Source: Indibacter alkaliphilus LW1 (GTDB taxonomy: Bacteria > Bacteroidota > Bacteroidia > Cytophagales > Cyclobacteriaceae). Taken from it: DNA of 48,903 nt. Position 1 is the first letter of the stretch; each line of letters opens with the position of its first letter. Both the position numbers and the translations under genes were made by a program. The stretch covers positions 13,906 through 62,808 of the forward strand of contig NZ_ALWO02000005.1 of assembly GCF_000295935.2 (NCBI RefSeq). The letters run 5' to 3'. Positions 35,223 to 45,069 of this stretch are shown here, one piece after another. The notes beneath the pieces are model-generated. The model did not search any database. It was not told the DNA's origin and saw only the letters and a program-made list of their open reading frames with translations.

Positions 35223-35767
35223 ATGTTGGATATATGCTTCGCGATATAAAGTTGATATATGCCTACGGCGAAATAAATTCCCAACATCAAATCTCTTTTC
35301 AGGTTTAAAATTAAGTCGGCCTCACCTTGTCATTTCGAACTTAGTGAGAAATCTTAGATTATAAATTTCAGATTGAGTTAAATGTTGAGTTTAAGGAATA
35401 GTGTATCGATCTAAGTTTATCTCCTTCACACCTTGATCACCTTTTCCATCCACCAAAAACCCTACTTTTAACTTTTTAACCATTAACTTTTAACTAATTT
35501 CAATACGCTTTCTGAGCAATTGACGAAGAATAACATTTGGCCAATTGACTATTAACAACCCATGGAAGCGGTGCGAGTTGATGCCCACAGCGGTGTAAAA
35601 CAACCAAAGGTTCCAATTGGGGCCTTAAAAAAAATTAGCCGCTGATCTTGCTGATTTTGCTGATTTTCGCATATTAGCTTCGCTTATATGGACGATGAAG
35701 CCTAGTGCACAATTACACAGTTCATCAATTCTTTGATTTATCAATAGCCAGGATGATTACATTTTTT
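35223..35767. other. gene-free spacer with decayed repeats
   Basis: No gene supported. Near 35230-35275 two similar ATATATGC.. motifs (GCTTCGCGATATAAA, GCCTACGGCG) repeat, and near 35637-35690 stand degenerate GCTGAT..GCTGATTTTCGC units. They look like worn-out intergenic repeats. Confidence 0.5.
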
Positions 35768-35791
35768 TCGTAGATTTACGACTTTTTCGTA
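35768..35791 (+). promoter_or_regulatory. candidate BlaI operator (overlapping dyads)
   Basis: TCGTA-N4-TACGA (35768-35781) and TACGA-N5-TCGTA (35777-35791) overlap, upstream of blaI. A TATGTTTG -7 box at 35813-35820 follows, with transcription starting at or just before the ATG at 35825. BlaI-family repressors bind such short dyads; autoregulation is likely. Confidence 0.5.
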
Positions 35792-35824
35792 GTTATATTA
35801 AAAAATTAGTATTATGTTTGGATT

Positions 35825-36199
35825 ATGGAACCATTAACACACAATGAAGAGCAATTGATGCAGGTCTTTTGGAGCTTGGAAAAGGGATTTGTCAGAGATA
35901 TTCTCAATGAACTCCCCGAACCAAAGCCTCCCTACACAACCTTGGCATCCAATATCAAGCAACTCGAAAAGAAAGGATATCTGGACCATAAGACCTATGG
36001 CAACATCCATGAATACTTCCCCATCATTTCACAGGAGCAATACAGAAGCAAAAGCTTCAATAGTCTCCTAAAAAACTACTTTGATGGATCGATCAAAAAC
36101 GTGCTTTCTTTTATGGTGAAAGAAAAAGGTGTTTCCGAAAAGGAAATTGAGGAACTGAAAAAGTTAATTGAAGAAAATGAAAACAAGGATATGCCATGA
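35825..36199 (+). CDS. BlaI/MecI/CopY-family repressor
   Basis: 124 aa. A winged-helix fold is evident: MEPLTHNEEQLMQVFWSLEKGFVRDILNELPEPKPPYTTLASNIKQLEKKGYLDHK is the recognition part, and the C-terminal half is the dimerisation coil. These repressors are cleaved by the M56 partner upon signal. It overlaps the M56 gene by 4 bp (ATGA), the classic pair. Confidence 0.9.
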   Translation: MEPLTHNEEQLMQVFWSLEKGFVRDILNELPEPKPPYTTLASNIKQLEKKGYLDHKTYGNIHEYFPIISQEQYRSKSFNSLLKNYFDGSIKNVLSFMVKEKGVSEKEIEELKKLIEENENKDMP

Positions 36200-37437
36200 A
36201 TCAGCTGTTCAATTATCTCTGGGAAGCCAGTTTAGCCTTGGCTCTTTTGTACGGATTTTATAGGCTCTTTTTAAGGAAATTGACCTTTTTCAGTTGGAAT
36301 AGGGCATACCTGATTTCTTCAGTTATATTCGCTATGATACTTCCCTTTTTAAGTTTTAAAGTTGGAGCTTCAAGTGGAACTTTACCTGGTGTTTTTTCAT
36401 ATAGTTTACCTGAGTTTCAGTTTCTGGAAAGCGAAAATCAAAGTAGTACCTGGACGGTATTAGGGATTCTTTTCTGGGTGTACATCACAGGTGTAATTTG
36501 GCAGATAAGCATGTTGCTGTATGGGTTGGGGCTGACTGCTAAAAGAATTGTCCAATCAGAAAAGTATCATAAGGATGGATATTGTATCGTTGTCAATCCA
36601 GATCTACAGCCATCTTCTTTTTTCCACTACATATTCCTGCCCCATTACGATGAAAATGACCCAGACCAAAAACCGATTCTCCTTCATGAATCTGTTCATG
36701 TCAAAAAAGGGCATACCATGGATCTACTGTTATTGCATCTCAGCAAGTCCTTCCTTTGGTTTCACCCGGTATGGATATTTTTGGAAGCAAGTCTAAGAGA
36801 AGTGCATGAGTATGAAGCAGACCAAGAAGTAACCACTGCCTATTCGAAAACTGATTATGCCAAATTGCTTTTGGGACTTTTGATAACCGAAAGCAACAAC
36901 GAGCTGGTCAATAATTTTAACCATTTTCAAACCAAAAAACGAATCAAAATGATGATGAAAAACGAAAAACCAAAAGCCATCAAAAAAGCCCTTTTTCTAT
37001 TGGCCTTCCCATTGATGGCAGCTATGCTTGTGGTATTTGCCTGCGATACCGGCAAAGAGGAAGATTTTGCTGAGACTTTGGACATTCCTTTAGACGTTGA
37101 CACCCTGTCTTCCAGTGGAGATGAAATTTTCGATGTAGTAGAAGATTCTCCGGAATTCGAAGGGGGAATGGAGGCCTGGAATGAATTCCTGGGCTCGACT
37201 TTGCATTACCCGGATAAAGCCAAAGAGATGGGCATTGAGGGCACAGTTTACGTGGTGTTTGAAATTCAGAATGATGGAAGGGTAACCAACCCGGAAATTC
37301 TCAGAGGAATAGGTGGGGGCTGTGACGAGGAAGCACTCAGGGTTATCCGTCAATCTCCTGACTGGATTCCAGGAAAGCAAAGGGGAAAAGAAGTAGCTGT
37401 CAGGATGAGATTGCCGATCAGGTTTAAGTTAAGTTGA
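36196..37437 (+). CDS. M56 sensor metallopeptidase with TonB-C domain
   Basis: 413 aa. Four to five membrane helices surround the M56 zincin motif HESVH (ILLHESVHVKKGH); a later membrane segment (LFLLAFPLMAAMLVVFAC) leads to a periplasmic TonB C-terminal domain (DSPEFEGGMEAW...VYVVFEIQNDGRVTN...PDWIPGKQRGKE). It is a BlaR-like transducer that likely cleaves the BlaI repressor; the domain outside would sense a ligand such as a cell-wall fragment. Bacteroidota often have this fusion. Confidence 0.88.
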   Translation: MNQLFNYLWEASLALALLYGFYRLFLRKLTFFSWNRAYLISSVIFAMILPFLSFKVGASSGTLPGVFSYSLPEFQFLESENQSSTWTVLGILFWVYITGVIWQISMLLYGLGLTAKRIVQSEKYHKDGYCIVVNPDLQPSSFFHYIFLPHYDENDPDQKPILLHESVHVKKGHTMDLLLLHLSKSFLWFHPVWIFLEASLREVHEYEADQEVTTAYSKTDYAKLLLGLLITESNNELVNNFNHFQTKKRIKMMMKNEKPKAIKKALFLLAFPLMAAMLVVFACDTGKEEDFAETLDIPLDVDTLSSSGDEIFDVVEDSPEFEGGMEAWNEFLGSTLHYPDKAKEMGIEGTVYVVFEIQNDGRVTNPEILRGIGGGCDEEALRVIRQSPDWIPGKQRGKEVAVRMRLPIRFKLS

Positions 37438-37468
37438 TACCCATTGCTAATTGATGGACCAATTGAGG

Positions 37469-37493
37469 CAGGGCGTATTGCCCTGTTTTTTTT
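37469..37493 (+). terminator. terminator of the BlaI-M56 operon
   Basis: CAGGGC-GTATT-GCCCTG followed by eight T residues, 31 bp after the M56 stop. Confidence 0.88.
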
Positions 37494-37581
37494 GATGCTT
37501 CAATCCTGGGTAAAATATTAAACCAAAAGTGTTGCGTTTAATTATTATTCACCTGAATTACTTTTTCTACTGGTTGCCAAA

Positions 37582-38697
37582 TTATTTAAGAACGGCCCTT
37601 TTGATATATTTTTCATCATGTTGGAGCAGACTTCCTTCAAAGAAGTAAAGTGTGTCATTCACTACACCCACAAGCATTCCTATGTCTAAAAGATTCATTG
37701 GGTTTGAGGTTTCTGACCATTTTTTCTTTTTCTGGTCATATAAAAGTAGATGGCAAAAAGTTGCATAATCAGGGCCAATTTCTCCATTGTTCATCCAAGT
37801 TTCGAAAAGGAACAAATCATTAGACCAATATACAGAGGTGAAATAATCGTTATTGGGAAGACGGATTTTTTCTTCGTCTACAGAATTAAATAAGTCATCA
37901 TAACCAACTACTTTTTCTGCCCCTACTAAAGAATAATCAAAGTATCTGCTTTGAGGCAAGGTCAAAGAATCCAAAAATTCTCCTGAATCTGAGTAAATGC
38001 TTATTGTCTTTGAATGGGGAAAGGAAAACAGTACTTGATCTGAGTTGCTTCCCATTGACAGATAATTTGACGGGGTTAAAGAAACCTCAACAGACTTATA
38101 AACATCAGGATATTCCATGAAAGAAAGGCTCTTTGCCTTACCGTCCATTCCAAAAGTGTAGACTAAACTTCCACTTTTCTTGTAGAAGTCAGGGTGGAGA
38201 ACATCATATGCAGAGGATGTCAGTTCAACCAAAAAGCTATTTTTTGTTTTCTTGAAATTTGCGCCTAATAATTTGATTTTTTTCCCATCAGGTAAACTTA
38301 GTTTAATTTTTTCCAAAAACTCTTGTTTTTCAACATCAAAACTTAAAACTGATTCACTTTTGCCATCAAGAATATAGACTACAGGATACTCAGATGCGTC
38401 AAAATAGGATGGCGAAAAGGCTCCAATTGGATAATCTCCTGAAGCAATTCTTTTACGCTGCGTACCAGAAATATGGTAAAATCCAACAGATGGTGATTTA
38501 TAAGAAGATACACCAATTATACTATCTCCAATCAATTTAACTTGAAATTGCCCATTCATGAAAAAGTCAGGCTCTTCCACCAATACTGAATCTATAACTG
38601 TAAGATCTACTAAATTAGGTAGGGTATCTTTATCAATAGGTTGATTACAGGAAATTATTGATAAAAACACCACTACCCATAAACAGCGCTGTATCAT
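37582..38697 (-). CDS. beta-propeller-like lipoprotein
   Basis: 371 aa. Lipobox IISC (Cys17) after a short signal. Repeated strands (YFDASEYPVVYILDGKSESVLSFD, FSFPHSKTISIYSDSGEFLDSL) suggest a beta-propeller, reminiscent of the 6-bladed or DUF4221 lipoproteins of Bacteroidota. The Cys-rich peptide gene upstream is 5 bp away, so both are one operon. The ligand is unknown. Confidence 0.75.
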   Translation of the reverse strand: MIQRCLWVVVFLSIISCNQPIDKDTLPNLVDLTVIDSVLVEEPDFFMNGQFQVKLIGDSIIGVSSYKSPSVGFYHISGTQRKRIASGDYPIGAFSPSYFDASEYPVVYILDGKSESVLSFDVEKQEFLEKIKLSLPDGKKIKLLGANFKKTKNSFLVELTSSAYDVLHPDFYKKSGSLVYTFGMDGKAKSLSFMEYPDVYKSVEVSLTPSNYLSMGSNSDQVLFSFPHSKTISIYSDSGEFLDSLTLPQSRYFDYSLVGAEKVVGYDDLFNSVDEEKIRLPNNDYFTSVYWSNDLFLFETWMNNGEIGPDYATFCHLLLYDQKKKKWSETSNPMNLLDIGMLVGVVNDTLYFFEGSLLQHDEKYIKRAVLK

Positions 38698-38702
38698 ATT
38701 AA

Positions 38703-38897
38703 TTAATGATGATCATAACAAAACTCCCCATTCCCAGCGGTATTATCACAATGCCAATACAAACATCCAATCGCGTAACAATCCCATACATCACACCCAT
38801 AAGGATCCTGAGCCACCATTTCACAATGCGCTTCTGCAGACTGTAACACAGCCAAGCTGGCAAATGCCATGCTTAATACGGACAAAATTAATAACAT
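38703..38897 (-). CDS. Cys-rich secreted mini-protein
   Basis: 64 aa, with signal (LLILSVLSMAFASLAVLQSAEA) and a mature part of about 41 residues holding six Cys (HCEMVAQDPYGCDVWDC, IGCLYWHC, FCYDHH). Three disulfides are likely. Small secreted peptides beside propeller lipoproteins (NVEALA type) are common in Bacteroidota, but the Cys pattern here differs from any I recall. Secretion and function not proven. Confidence 0.65.
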   Translation of the reverse strand: MLLILSVLSMAFASLAVLQSAEAHCEMVAQDPYGCDVWDCYAIGCLYWHCDNTAGNGEFCYDHH

Positions 38898-38970
38898 TTA
38901 TATGAAAGGCTAACTCTAAATGTAGGGGATTGGGTATTTTGCCTTTCTGAAAAAGTAATCAACCTGAACT

Positions 38971-39957
38971 ATGAAGAACAATACCCAAAGAAGAACATTT
39001 ATCCGAAATCTTGGTCTACTTGGAATAGGCGCCTATGTCAGCCCAATTTTGCTGCAGAGTTGCGGAGGCGCAAACCAAAAAAGCGAAGAAACTGTATCAG
39101 AAACATCCAAAGACATGTTTTTCAAAATCTCATTGGCCCAATGGTCGCTGCACAAGATGCTTTTTGCAGGAGAGCTGGACAACCTGGACTTTGCGAAGTT
39201 TACCAAAGACACTTTTGATATCAATGCCTTAGAGTATGTGAATGCTTTTTTTAAGGACAAAGCCAAAGACAGGAACTATCTTGGAGAGATGAAAAAAAGG
39301 GTAAATGACCTTGGTATGGAGTCCGTATTGATCATGGTGGATGGGGAAGGGTTTTTGGGGGATTTGGACCAAAAAGCCAGAATGAAATCTGTAGACGACC
39401 ACAAAAAATGGATAGAAGCTGCCAAGTTTCTGGGATGTCATTCTATCAGGGTCAATGCTTTTGGGAGGGGAACCGCTGAAGAAGTGGGGGCCGCGGCCAC
39501 AGATGGTCTGCGCAACCTATCCGAATTTGCCAAGCCCCACGGAATAAATGTAATAGTGGAAAATCATGGCAGCTATTCCTCCAATGGTCAATGGCTTACC
39601 CAAGTCATTCAAAATACCGGCATGGACAATTGCGGCACTTTACCTGATTTCGGCAACTTCTGTGTCAAGCGCTCCGGAGAGACCGAGTGGGAAGGGGAAT
39701 GTGTGGAAGAATACGACCGCTATCAGGGTGTGGCAGAGATGATGCCTTTTGCCAAAGGGGTCAGTGCCAAAGCCAATAACTTTGATGCAGAAGGCAATTG
39801 CGTGGAAACAGATTTTTACAAAATGATGCAGATTGTCAAGAATGCTGGATACACGGGCTATGTAGGTATAGAATATGAAGGAAACGATCTATCAGAAGTA
39901 GAAGGGATCAAGGCAACCAAGGCATTGCTGGAAAGAGTTGGAATGGAGATTTCTTGA
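38971..39957 (+). CDS. TIM-barrel sugar-phosphate isomerase/epimerase-like protein
   Basis: 328 aa. A twin-arginine motif (QRRTFIRNLG) and a lipobox-like LQSCGG suggest export with lipid anchoring. The TIM-barrel follows: LAQWSLHKMLFAGELD, metal-site-like VIVENHGSYSSNG, PDFGNFCV and YEGNDLSEVEG. It is a xylose-isomerase-like domain; the substrate is unknown. Single gene, divergent from the propeller operon. Confidence 0.85.
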   Translation: MKNNTQRRTFIRNLGLLGIGAYVSPILLQSCGGANQKSEETVSETSKDMFFKISLAQWSLHKMLFAGELDNLDFAKFTKDTFDINALEYVNAFFKDKAKDRNYLGEMKKRVNDLGMESVLIMVDGEGFLGDLDQKARMKSVDDHKKWIEAAKFLGCHSIRVNAFGRGTAEEVGAAATDGLRNLSEFAKPHGINVIVENHGSYSSNGQWLTQVIQNTGMDNCGTLPDFGNFCVKRSGETEWEGECVEEYDRYQGVAEMMPFAKGVSAKANNFDAEGNCVETDFYKMMQIVKNAGYTGYVGIEYEGNDLSEVEGIKATKALLERVGMEIS

Positions 39958-40189
39958 TTTTTTCATGCCACGATGACAAGAAGGCACTAAGAATAACACA
40001 AATTACTTTGTGAACCTTGGTGCCTTTCTGTTTTTGTGGCCTTCGGCGGTTTTCCTATTCACTCAGTCACTCTGCGATTTTAAAATTAGGCATTTACAGA
40101 TAATCAAATGACAAAAGGTTTCACGCAGCGGGCGCAGCGAGGTCGCCGCGATCGCCGCGAGAAATAGCTATTTGTCATTGGCAGCCAAA

Positions 40190-41143
40190 TTACCACTTTT
40201 CCAACCCCAACAACTTTTTCCCTAATGCTGACAATTCAGCTCTCTCATACTTGGTCTGCTCCCAATTGCGGGGATCTCCGGGAAAGGCATAACCTGTAGG
40301 AGCTACCCGGTTTTCCCAGGAGTTGATCCGCCATTGTCGCAGCTCCTCATTTTCCTCCTCGGCAGGCATCATAGATATATACTGCGCAATCCTTACCTGT
40401 TCAGACCTGTTGGCCCGGATGCCATGGGGCAGCAGGCTGTTGAAGATCAACAGGTCACCTGCTTCCAACTTGACTTTGACTATGTCATTTTCAAATTGGC
40501 TGATATCTGGCATAAACCTGTTTCTGTCCTGTGGCTGTGTTAATTTCCAAATGTCATAAGTCCGGTACAGTTCGGGAATACACTGAAAACCACCCATATT
40601 CTCATCCTTCTGATCAGCAAGGGCAAGCACGCCTTGCACATTTTGAGGCTTGGTTTCCGGGTCATAGTCCCAATGAATAAAGGCCTTGTATTCATGTCCG
40701 GGACGAATGGGAAAATTCAGGTTAGCCCTATCAATGGTCACCCAAAGCTTCTCTGTCCCCCAAATATCCGTAAAGGCCTCGTAGACTTTGGGTGCCTGTC
40801 TGTTGTTCCAAAGTTGCTGGTGATTGTACACTTCTACCATTCCTGTACCCACCAGCTCTTTCATCTCCATTTCATTGTAAGGGTTTTTGTACCAGGTTTC
40901 AGGGGCATTAGGATCCTTATCCTCAAACTCCCATAAAAATGACGCGGTCCGGGAAGCCTGCTCTTTAGGAACGGCATTTTTTACCACCACATAGCCATTG
41001 TGTACCCAAAAATCCCAGTCTTCCTCAGAGAGTACTTTCAAGGGTTTCCCGCTGGAACGGTCATTAAGTTTGACTTTACTGCTTGCAGCCGTGGAGGGAT
41101 TGCCGGGCTTGTCAACATGGTAAGGGTTAGGGTTTTTGTTCAT
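40190..41143 (-). CDS. phytanoyl-CoA dioxygenase (PhyH) family protein
   Basis: 317 aa. The Fe(II)/2-oxoglutarate motif HxD..H is visible: IHWDYDP and LPHGIRANRSEQVRIAQ, where the Arg binds 2-oxoglutarate. GGFQCIPE is also a family block. No signal peptide. Substrate unknown; it probably hydroxylates a small molecule. Confidence 0.86.
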   Translation of the reverse strand: MNKNPNPYHVDKPGNPSTAASSKVKLNDRSSGKPLKVLSEEDWDFWVHNGYVVVKNAVPKEQASRTASFLWEFEDKDPNAPETWYKNPYNEMEMKELVGTGMVEVYNHQQLWNNRQAPKVYEAFTDIWGTEKLWVTIDRANLNFPIRPGHEYKAFIHWDYDPETKPQNVQGVLALADQKDENMGGFQCIPELYRTYDIWKLTQPQDRNRFMPDISQFENDIVKVKLEAGDLLIFNSLLPHGIRANRSEQVRIAQYISMMPAEEENEELRQWRINSWENRVAPTGYAFPGDPRNWEQTKYERAELSALGKKLLGLEKW

Positions 41144-41662
41144 GGCTGTCTTGGGTTTCCGGAAATTAAGATATTAAAAATCAATAGAATATAAAAGGGC
41201 AGGAGGTATCACGATGATTAGGGTTTCTCAGGTCGGAAGGATAATTGTTTCACGCAGAGACGCAAGGGCGCAAAGAAAAATCGCCCGCAGATCTCGGTGA
41301 TTCCCGCAGATGAAGTACAGTTTCCACCGCGCTTTAGCCGGTGGTGAGAGCTTGAAATCAGACTCAACCGACTTTAGTCGAAAAAATAAGTTAAATGTTT
41401 TAAGATTTGAAGAAAGTGATATTGAAAGGCTTGAAGCTTTGGTAGGCGACCAATTTGTCATGGACCGAAGTTTAAGGGAGGGGTTTAATTTAGATAGAAA
41501 TAGATTTGGTGAAGCAAGCATGAAATTACGTGTCAGGATAAGAAAAAAACTAGATTCCGAAGCAATCGCATGTTCTACCCTAGGCATAAGACTCCCAGCT
41601 GTATTCGTGATTCATGCTGAGAGAATAGATTAGTCCTGATACCGTCACGCCATTTAGGCCTC
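41144..41662. other. spacer with decayed GCAGAxxCGCAA repeats
   Basis: No gene I can support; two overlapping short frames look like chance. Around 41249-41315 lies a CACGCAGAGACGCAAGGGCG...CCCGCAGATCTCGG stretch, and 41329-41380 a CCGCGCTTTAGCCGGTGG..CGACTTTAGTCG motif. A related GCAGCGGGCGCAGCGAGG stretch occurs at 40125-40160. These are common intergenic repeats. Confidence 0.5.
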
Positions 41663-42613
41663 TTACCTCACCTTCCCTTTCCAAAAAGCCCGCAAAGCAG
41701 GTAACTTGACAGGTCGTTTGGACATGGTAAGCAATCCTACCGTGATGACAACGAAAAAGGTCCCCAGCCAATCCATTGCGGTAAATGTCACCCCCAGCCA
41801 TGCAACCGCCACTAAGGCTGCTGACAAGGGCTCAACAGAACAAAGCAGACTGGCTGTCTGTGCCCCAATACTATTCAAAGAAGCCAGAAAGATGGAAAAA
41901 GGAATGACCGTACCCAAAAGAATGATATAGGCAAATGCCAAAAAAGTACCCACATCCCATGTCCCGGATAAATACCATGGATTGCTGGCCAGTAAATAGA
42001 TTAATCCTCCGATAAACATCCCCCACCCTGTTACCGTGGGTGCAGAAAACCTCCTGAGCAATTGCACAGGTTGTATAGTGTAAACAGCCAAAGATATCGC
42101 CGAAAGCAATCCCCACAACAGGGCCCCTTCCGAAATCACCAAAGCTTCAAAGCTTCCATGAGTTACCAGAAGAAAAGTACCGGTCAGGGCCAGAGCCAAA
42201 GCGATATATTCATTCGGTTTGGGAAGCCGTCTTAATTTGACCGCATAAAACCCAACTACGAAAACCGGCCCTACATACTGTAAAACTGTTGCCGTCGCGG
42301 CATTGGAAAGACTGATACTGTAGAAATAGGTAAATTGTACAGCGACCATTCCAAAAGTGCTGAAAATCAAAATTTCCCATATATCTCTTTTTTTGCCCCA
42401 TATCAGCCTGGCATCGGAATTTTTTCTGAAAATGGCAAATGCCAATAAAAGCGAGCCGGCAATTACCATCCTCCAGCACACCAACCAGGAAGGAGAAACC
42501 CCCTTTTCTTCAAACAAATATTGTGCACAGGTACCTGATACCCCCCACATAACAGCTGCCGACAAGGCCATTATATACCCAAGTGCAGAGGGATTATTTT
42601 GATTTTGCATCAT
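41663..42613 (-). CDS. EamA/DMT-family transporter
   Basis: About 316 aa from the ATG at 42613 (an ATG-ATG pair; upstream frame residues look like spacer). Ten hydrophobic helices in two EamA repeats (YIMALSAAVMWGVSGTCAQYL ... LCSVEPLSAALVAVAWLGV) form the drug/metabolite exporter fold. Substrate unknown. Confidence 0.88.
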   Translation of the reverse strand: MMQNQNNPSALGYIMALSAAVMWGVSGTCAQYLFEEKGVSPSWLVCWRMVIAGSLLLAFAIFRKNSDARLIWGKKRDIWEILIFSTFGMVAVQFTYFYSISLSNAATATVLQYVGPVFVVGFYAVKLRRLPKPNEYIALALALTGTFLLVTHGSFEALVISEGALLWGLLSAISLAVYTIQPVQLLRRFSAPTVTGWGMFIGGLIYLLASNPWYLSGTWDVGTFLAFAYIILLGTVIPFSIFLASLNSIGAQTASLLCSVEPLSAALVAVAWLGVTFTAMDWLGTFFVVITVGLLTMSKRPVKLPALRAFWKGKVR

Positions 42614-42682
42614 ACGTTTTGCAAAGAAAAGCAAAAAAACTTCAAAGTTGCGAGGTCCTACAACTTGGGACAGGGTCACGTT

Positions 42683-42730
42683 GTCCGACGGTTGCGCGGT
42701 CGGACCTCTTGTATAGTCGCATTTTGCGAC
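42683..42730. repeat. REP element (two hairpins)
   Basis: GTCCGAC...GTCGGAC (42683-42705) and GTCGC-ATTTT-GCGAC (42716-42730). A close copy lies at 45878-45925. Confidence 0.75.
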
Positions 42731-42828
42731 GGATTCTTAAACCAAGCTACAGGACTATTAACCAAAAATGTTAAAAGGTAAATTTCAATTTATCTGCCTA
42801 GCTTCCACCATGCACCACCATGCCTCTT

Positions 42829-45069
42829 TTATCTTTCCACCCTTATCTGTCTTCTGATCAAACCTTCTTTGTAGCGAATATGGAGGTAATAGAAACCGTT
42901 TTTGAACTTCCGGGTTTCCAGACTTATCTTTTCACTGATACCGGATTGACTGAACAATATTTTACCACGCTGATCATAAAACTGGACATCAAAACCAGGG
43001 TCGTCTCCTGCTGTGCGTTTTACCTGTGGGTTCCAATGTACCTGCAGCTCCTCATCCGCCGGATTGGGGAAAGTTAAAAAACAAAGTTCACATCCCCCTC
43101 CAGCGCAGGACGGCTCAGTATACATACTGACAGGTTTCCAATCACTCCAGGAACAGCCATTGTGAATCCTTACAGATACTCCGGCATCGTACACCAGAGG
43201 ATAGGGTGGTGATGGAATGTAATTATTAAAATGTATCCAGAAATACCCGTGGTTCACTTCTGTATAGTGGCCGTTGACTACCTGTACTTCATATTGGTAC
43301 CAAGGTTCATTGGGGCCTGGGTGGAAACCAAAGGTCTGATTGGGGCAGACATAAGGAGAAGATTCAAAAGGTTCCAGACTGATGGCTGAGGTAGGGATGG
43401 GACCCGTGGCTGTAACGAAAGTCTTCTGTACCTCCACATCTCCGCAATCGGTAGAGATGGTGGCTGTAAGCGTAACCTGTCCATTTCCCTGTGGTGTAAG
43501 GTTTACGCTGTTGCCGCTTCCTGAAATACCCGCCATTCCTGCCGGACTTGCCGACCAACTGACCGTACTTCCAGCAAGGGTATTCTGGAGGGTAAAGGTA
43601 TTAGTGGAGCAGAGGAAGTCGGGGCCGGAGATAGCGGTGTAACCCTTACCATCCATCGTTGAAGGAGCTGTGCCACCACCGGGATGAAGCCAATGATCCA
43701 GTCTTCGGCGCACATCTGCATGGTTACTACCAGTCCATGATACATCGAATTTTCCATAGGAAACCACTTCCAACTCCGGAGCTGTATTGCATAATTCAGC
43801 AGGACAATTCCCTGGACCCCATAACTGACCGATCACCCTGCTGTCCGAATTGATCAAGGGTGAACCAGAAGAACCTGGTTCGGGGATGGAATGGCCATTT
43901 TGTGTGGCATCAAACCCTGTCTGCCAAAAAAGATGATTGACTCCTCCAAGACAAGTAGAATTGGTCGGTGTTCCACTATAGGTTGATATTTTCTTTAAAT
44001 CACCTCTTGGATGATGAATGCCCACTCCCCCAGTTCCCGCATTGCCAGACCTGTCCCATCCCAAAAAATATGGGTTTACGCCAGTTTTATCCCTGGGATG
44101 CTCTATCAACTCCAATAAAGCAAAATCGGTTTGATGATTGTTGGCCACAACCACTGCTCCACTTGTCGCCAGAATAGGCGGCTGAGTACTGGGATTGGCA
44201 CATTCCGGGCTCTCATAGTGCCAGTAAAAACTCCATTGGAAAAGGTTGGGATTGGTAATTTCATCTGCATCGACTGGACCCAAACAATGATCCGCAGTTA
44301 AAAAATAGGCACGGTCATCCATGCAAGAATTAATAATCAGTGATCCTGAACACCACCGTACCCCATTTACCAATATCAAAGCAACAGCATTTTTTTCGTC
44401 TTGCCAATCAGCTCCTTCGGGACAGTTGACATTTACCTGGCAGTTCCCTGAGCCCCCGAAACTTTTTGTGCTGTAAGAATTATCAAACATGCCAATATCC
44501 CTGTAACCATGCACAATCTTTTCGATTGAAATCACCCCATTTTCCTCTACCCCTTTCGGGATATGATATTCAAGTATGGTGTTTTCCCCAAAGATAAGTG
44601 CAGTAGCAAATCAAGCAAGATCCTCCTTTGTGCCTTTATTGTTTTTTGAGGTGAAAGCTCCATGAACCTGCTTTTTGTCCTCACTGTATATGAATAGTTT
44701 CCCACCATCTGGAATCCAGAAACTGTCAAACAGCAGGTTAATGGAAAGGGCTTCAGGACTTTGTATTTTAAGCAACCAAACCTTATCGCCATTGGGAAGC
44801 TCCACCCATTTACCGGAGTTGTGCAGGTTTAGACCCGCATCAATGGGATACCCGAAACGTGGGGGCAGCCCTTTTTCCTGGTCTTCTCGATCTTCTTTTG
44901 CAATTAGCTCCAAGGATGGCCTTGTGGCAATATGGTGATCGGTAGCTCTCACATCAGAATCCAAGGATTCCAATTAAAAACTAGGTGGAATTTCATCAGT
45001 GCTGATCTGACTATATCCCCCTATAGAAACCAGAGCCAAGCAAAAATAAAGTAGAACTTTTTTCTTCAT
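42829..45069 (-). pseudogene. trypsin-like secreted protease with type IX sorting domain, two stops
   Basis: The ATG at 45069 begins a signal peptide (KKKVLLYFCLALVSIGGYSQ). The same frame holds TAA (after PPSF, near 44974-44976, where Gln fits) and TGA at 44611-44613 (after EDLA, where Arg fits), then runs open to 42829. Parts: a region to about 150, then S1-type catalytic blocks FLTADHC, TDFALLEL and EPGSSGSPLI, Ig-like modules and a type IX sorting end (LTFPNPADEELQVHW ... FKNGFYYLHIRYKEGLIRRQIRVER) close to that of the subtilase. Otherwise intact, so recently broken or in need of suppression. Confidence 0.8.

Noticed and set aside
41228-41633. Overlapping ORFs of 107 and 119 codons on both strands
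   Set aside because: They cover repeat-rich spacer, have no signal or domain, and read like chance frames.
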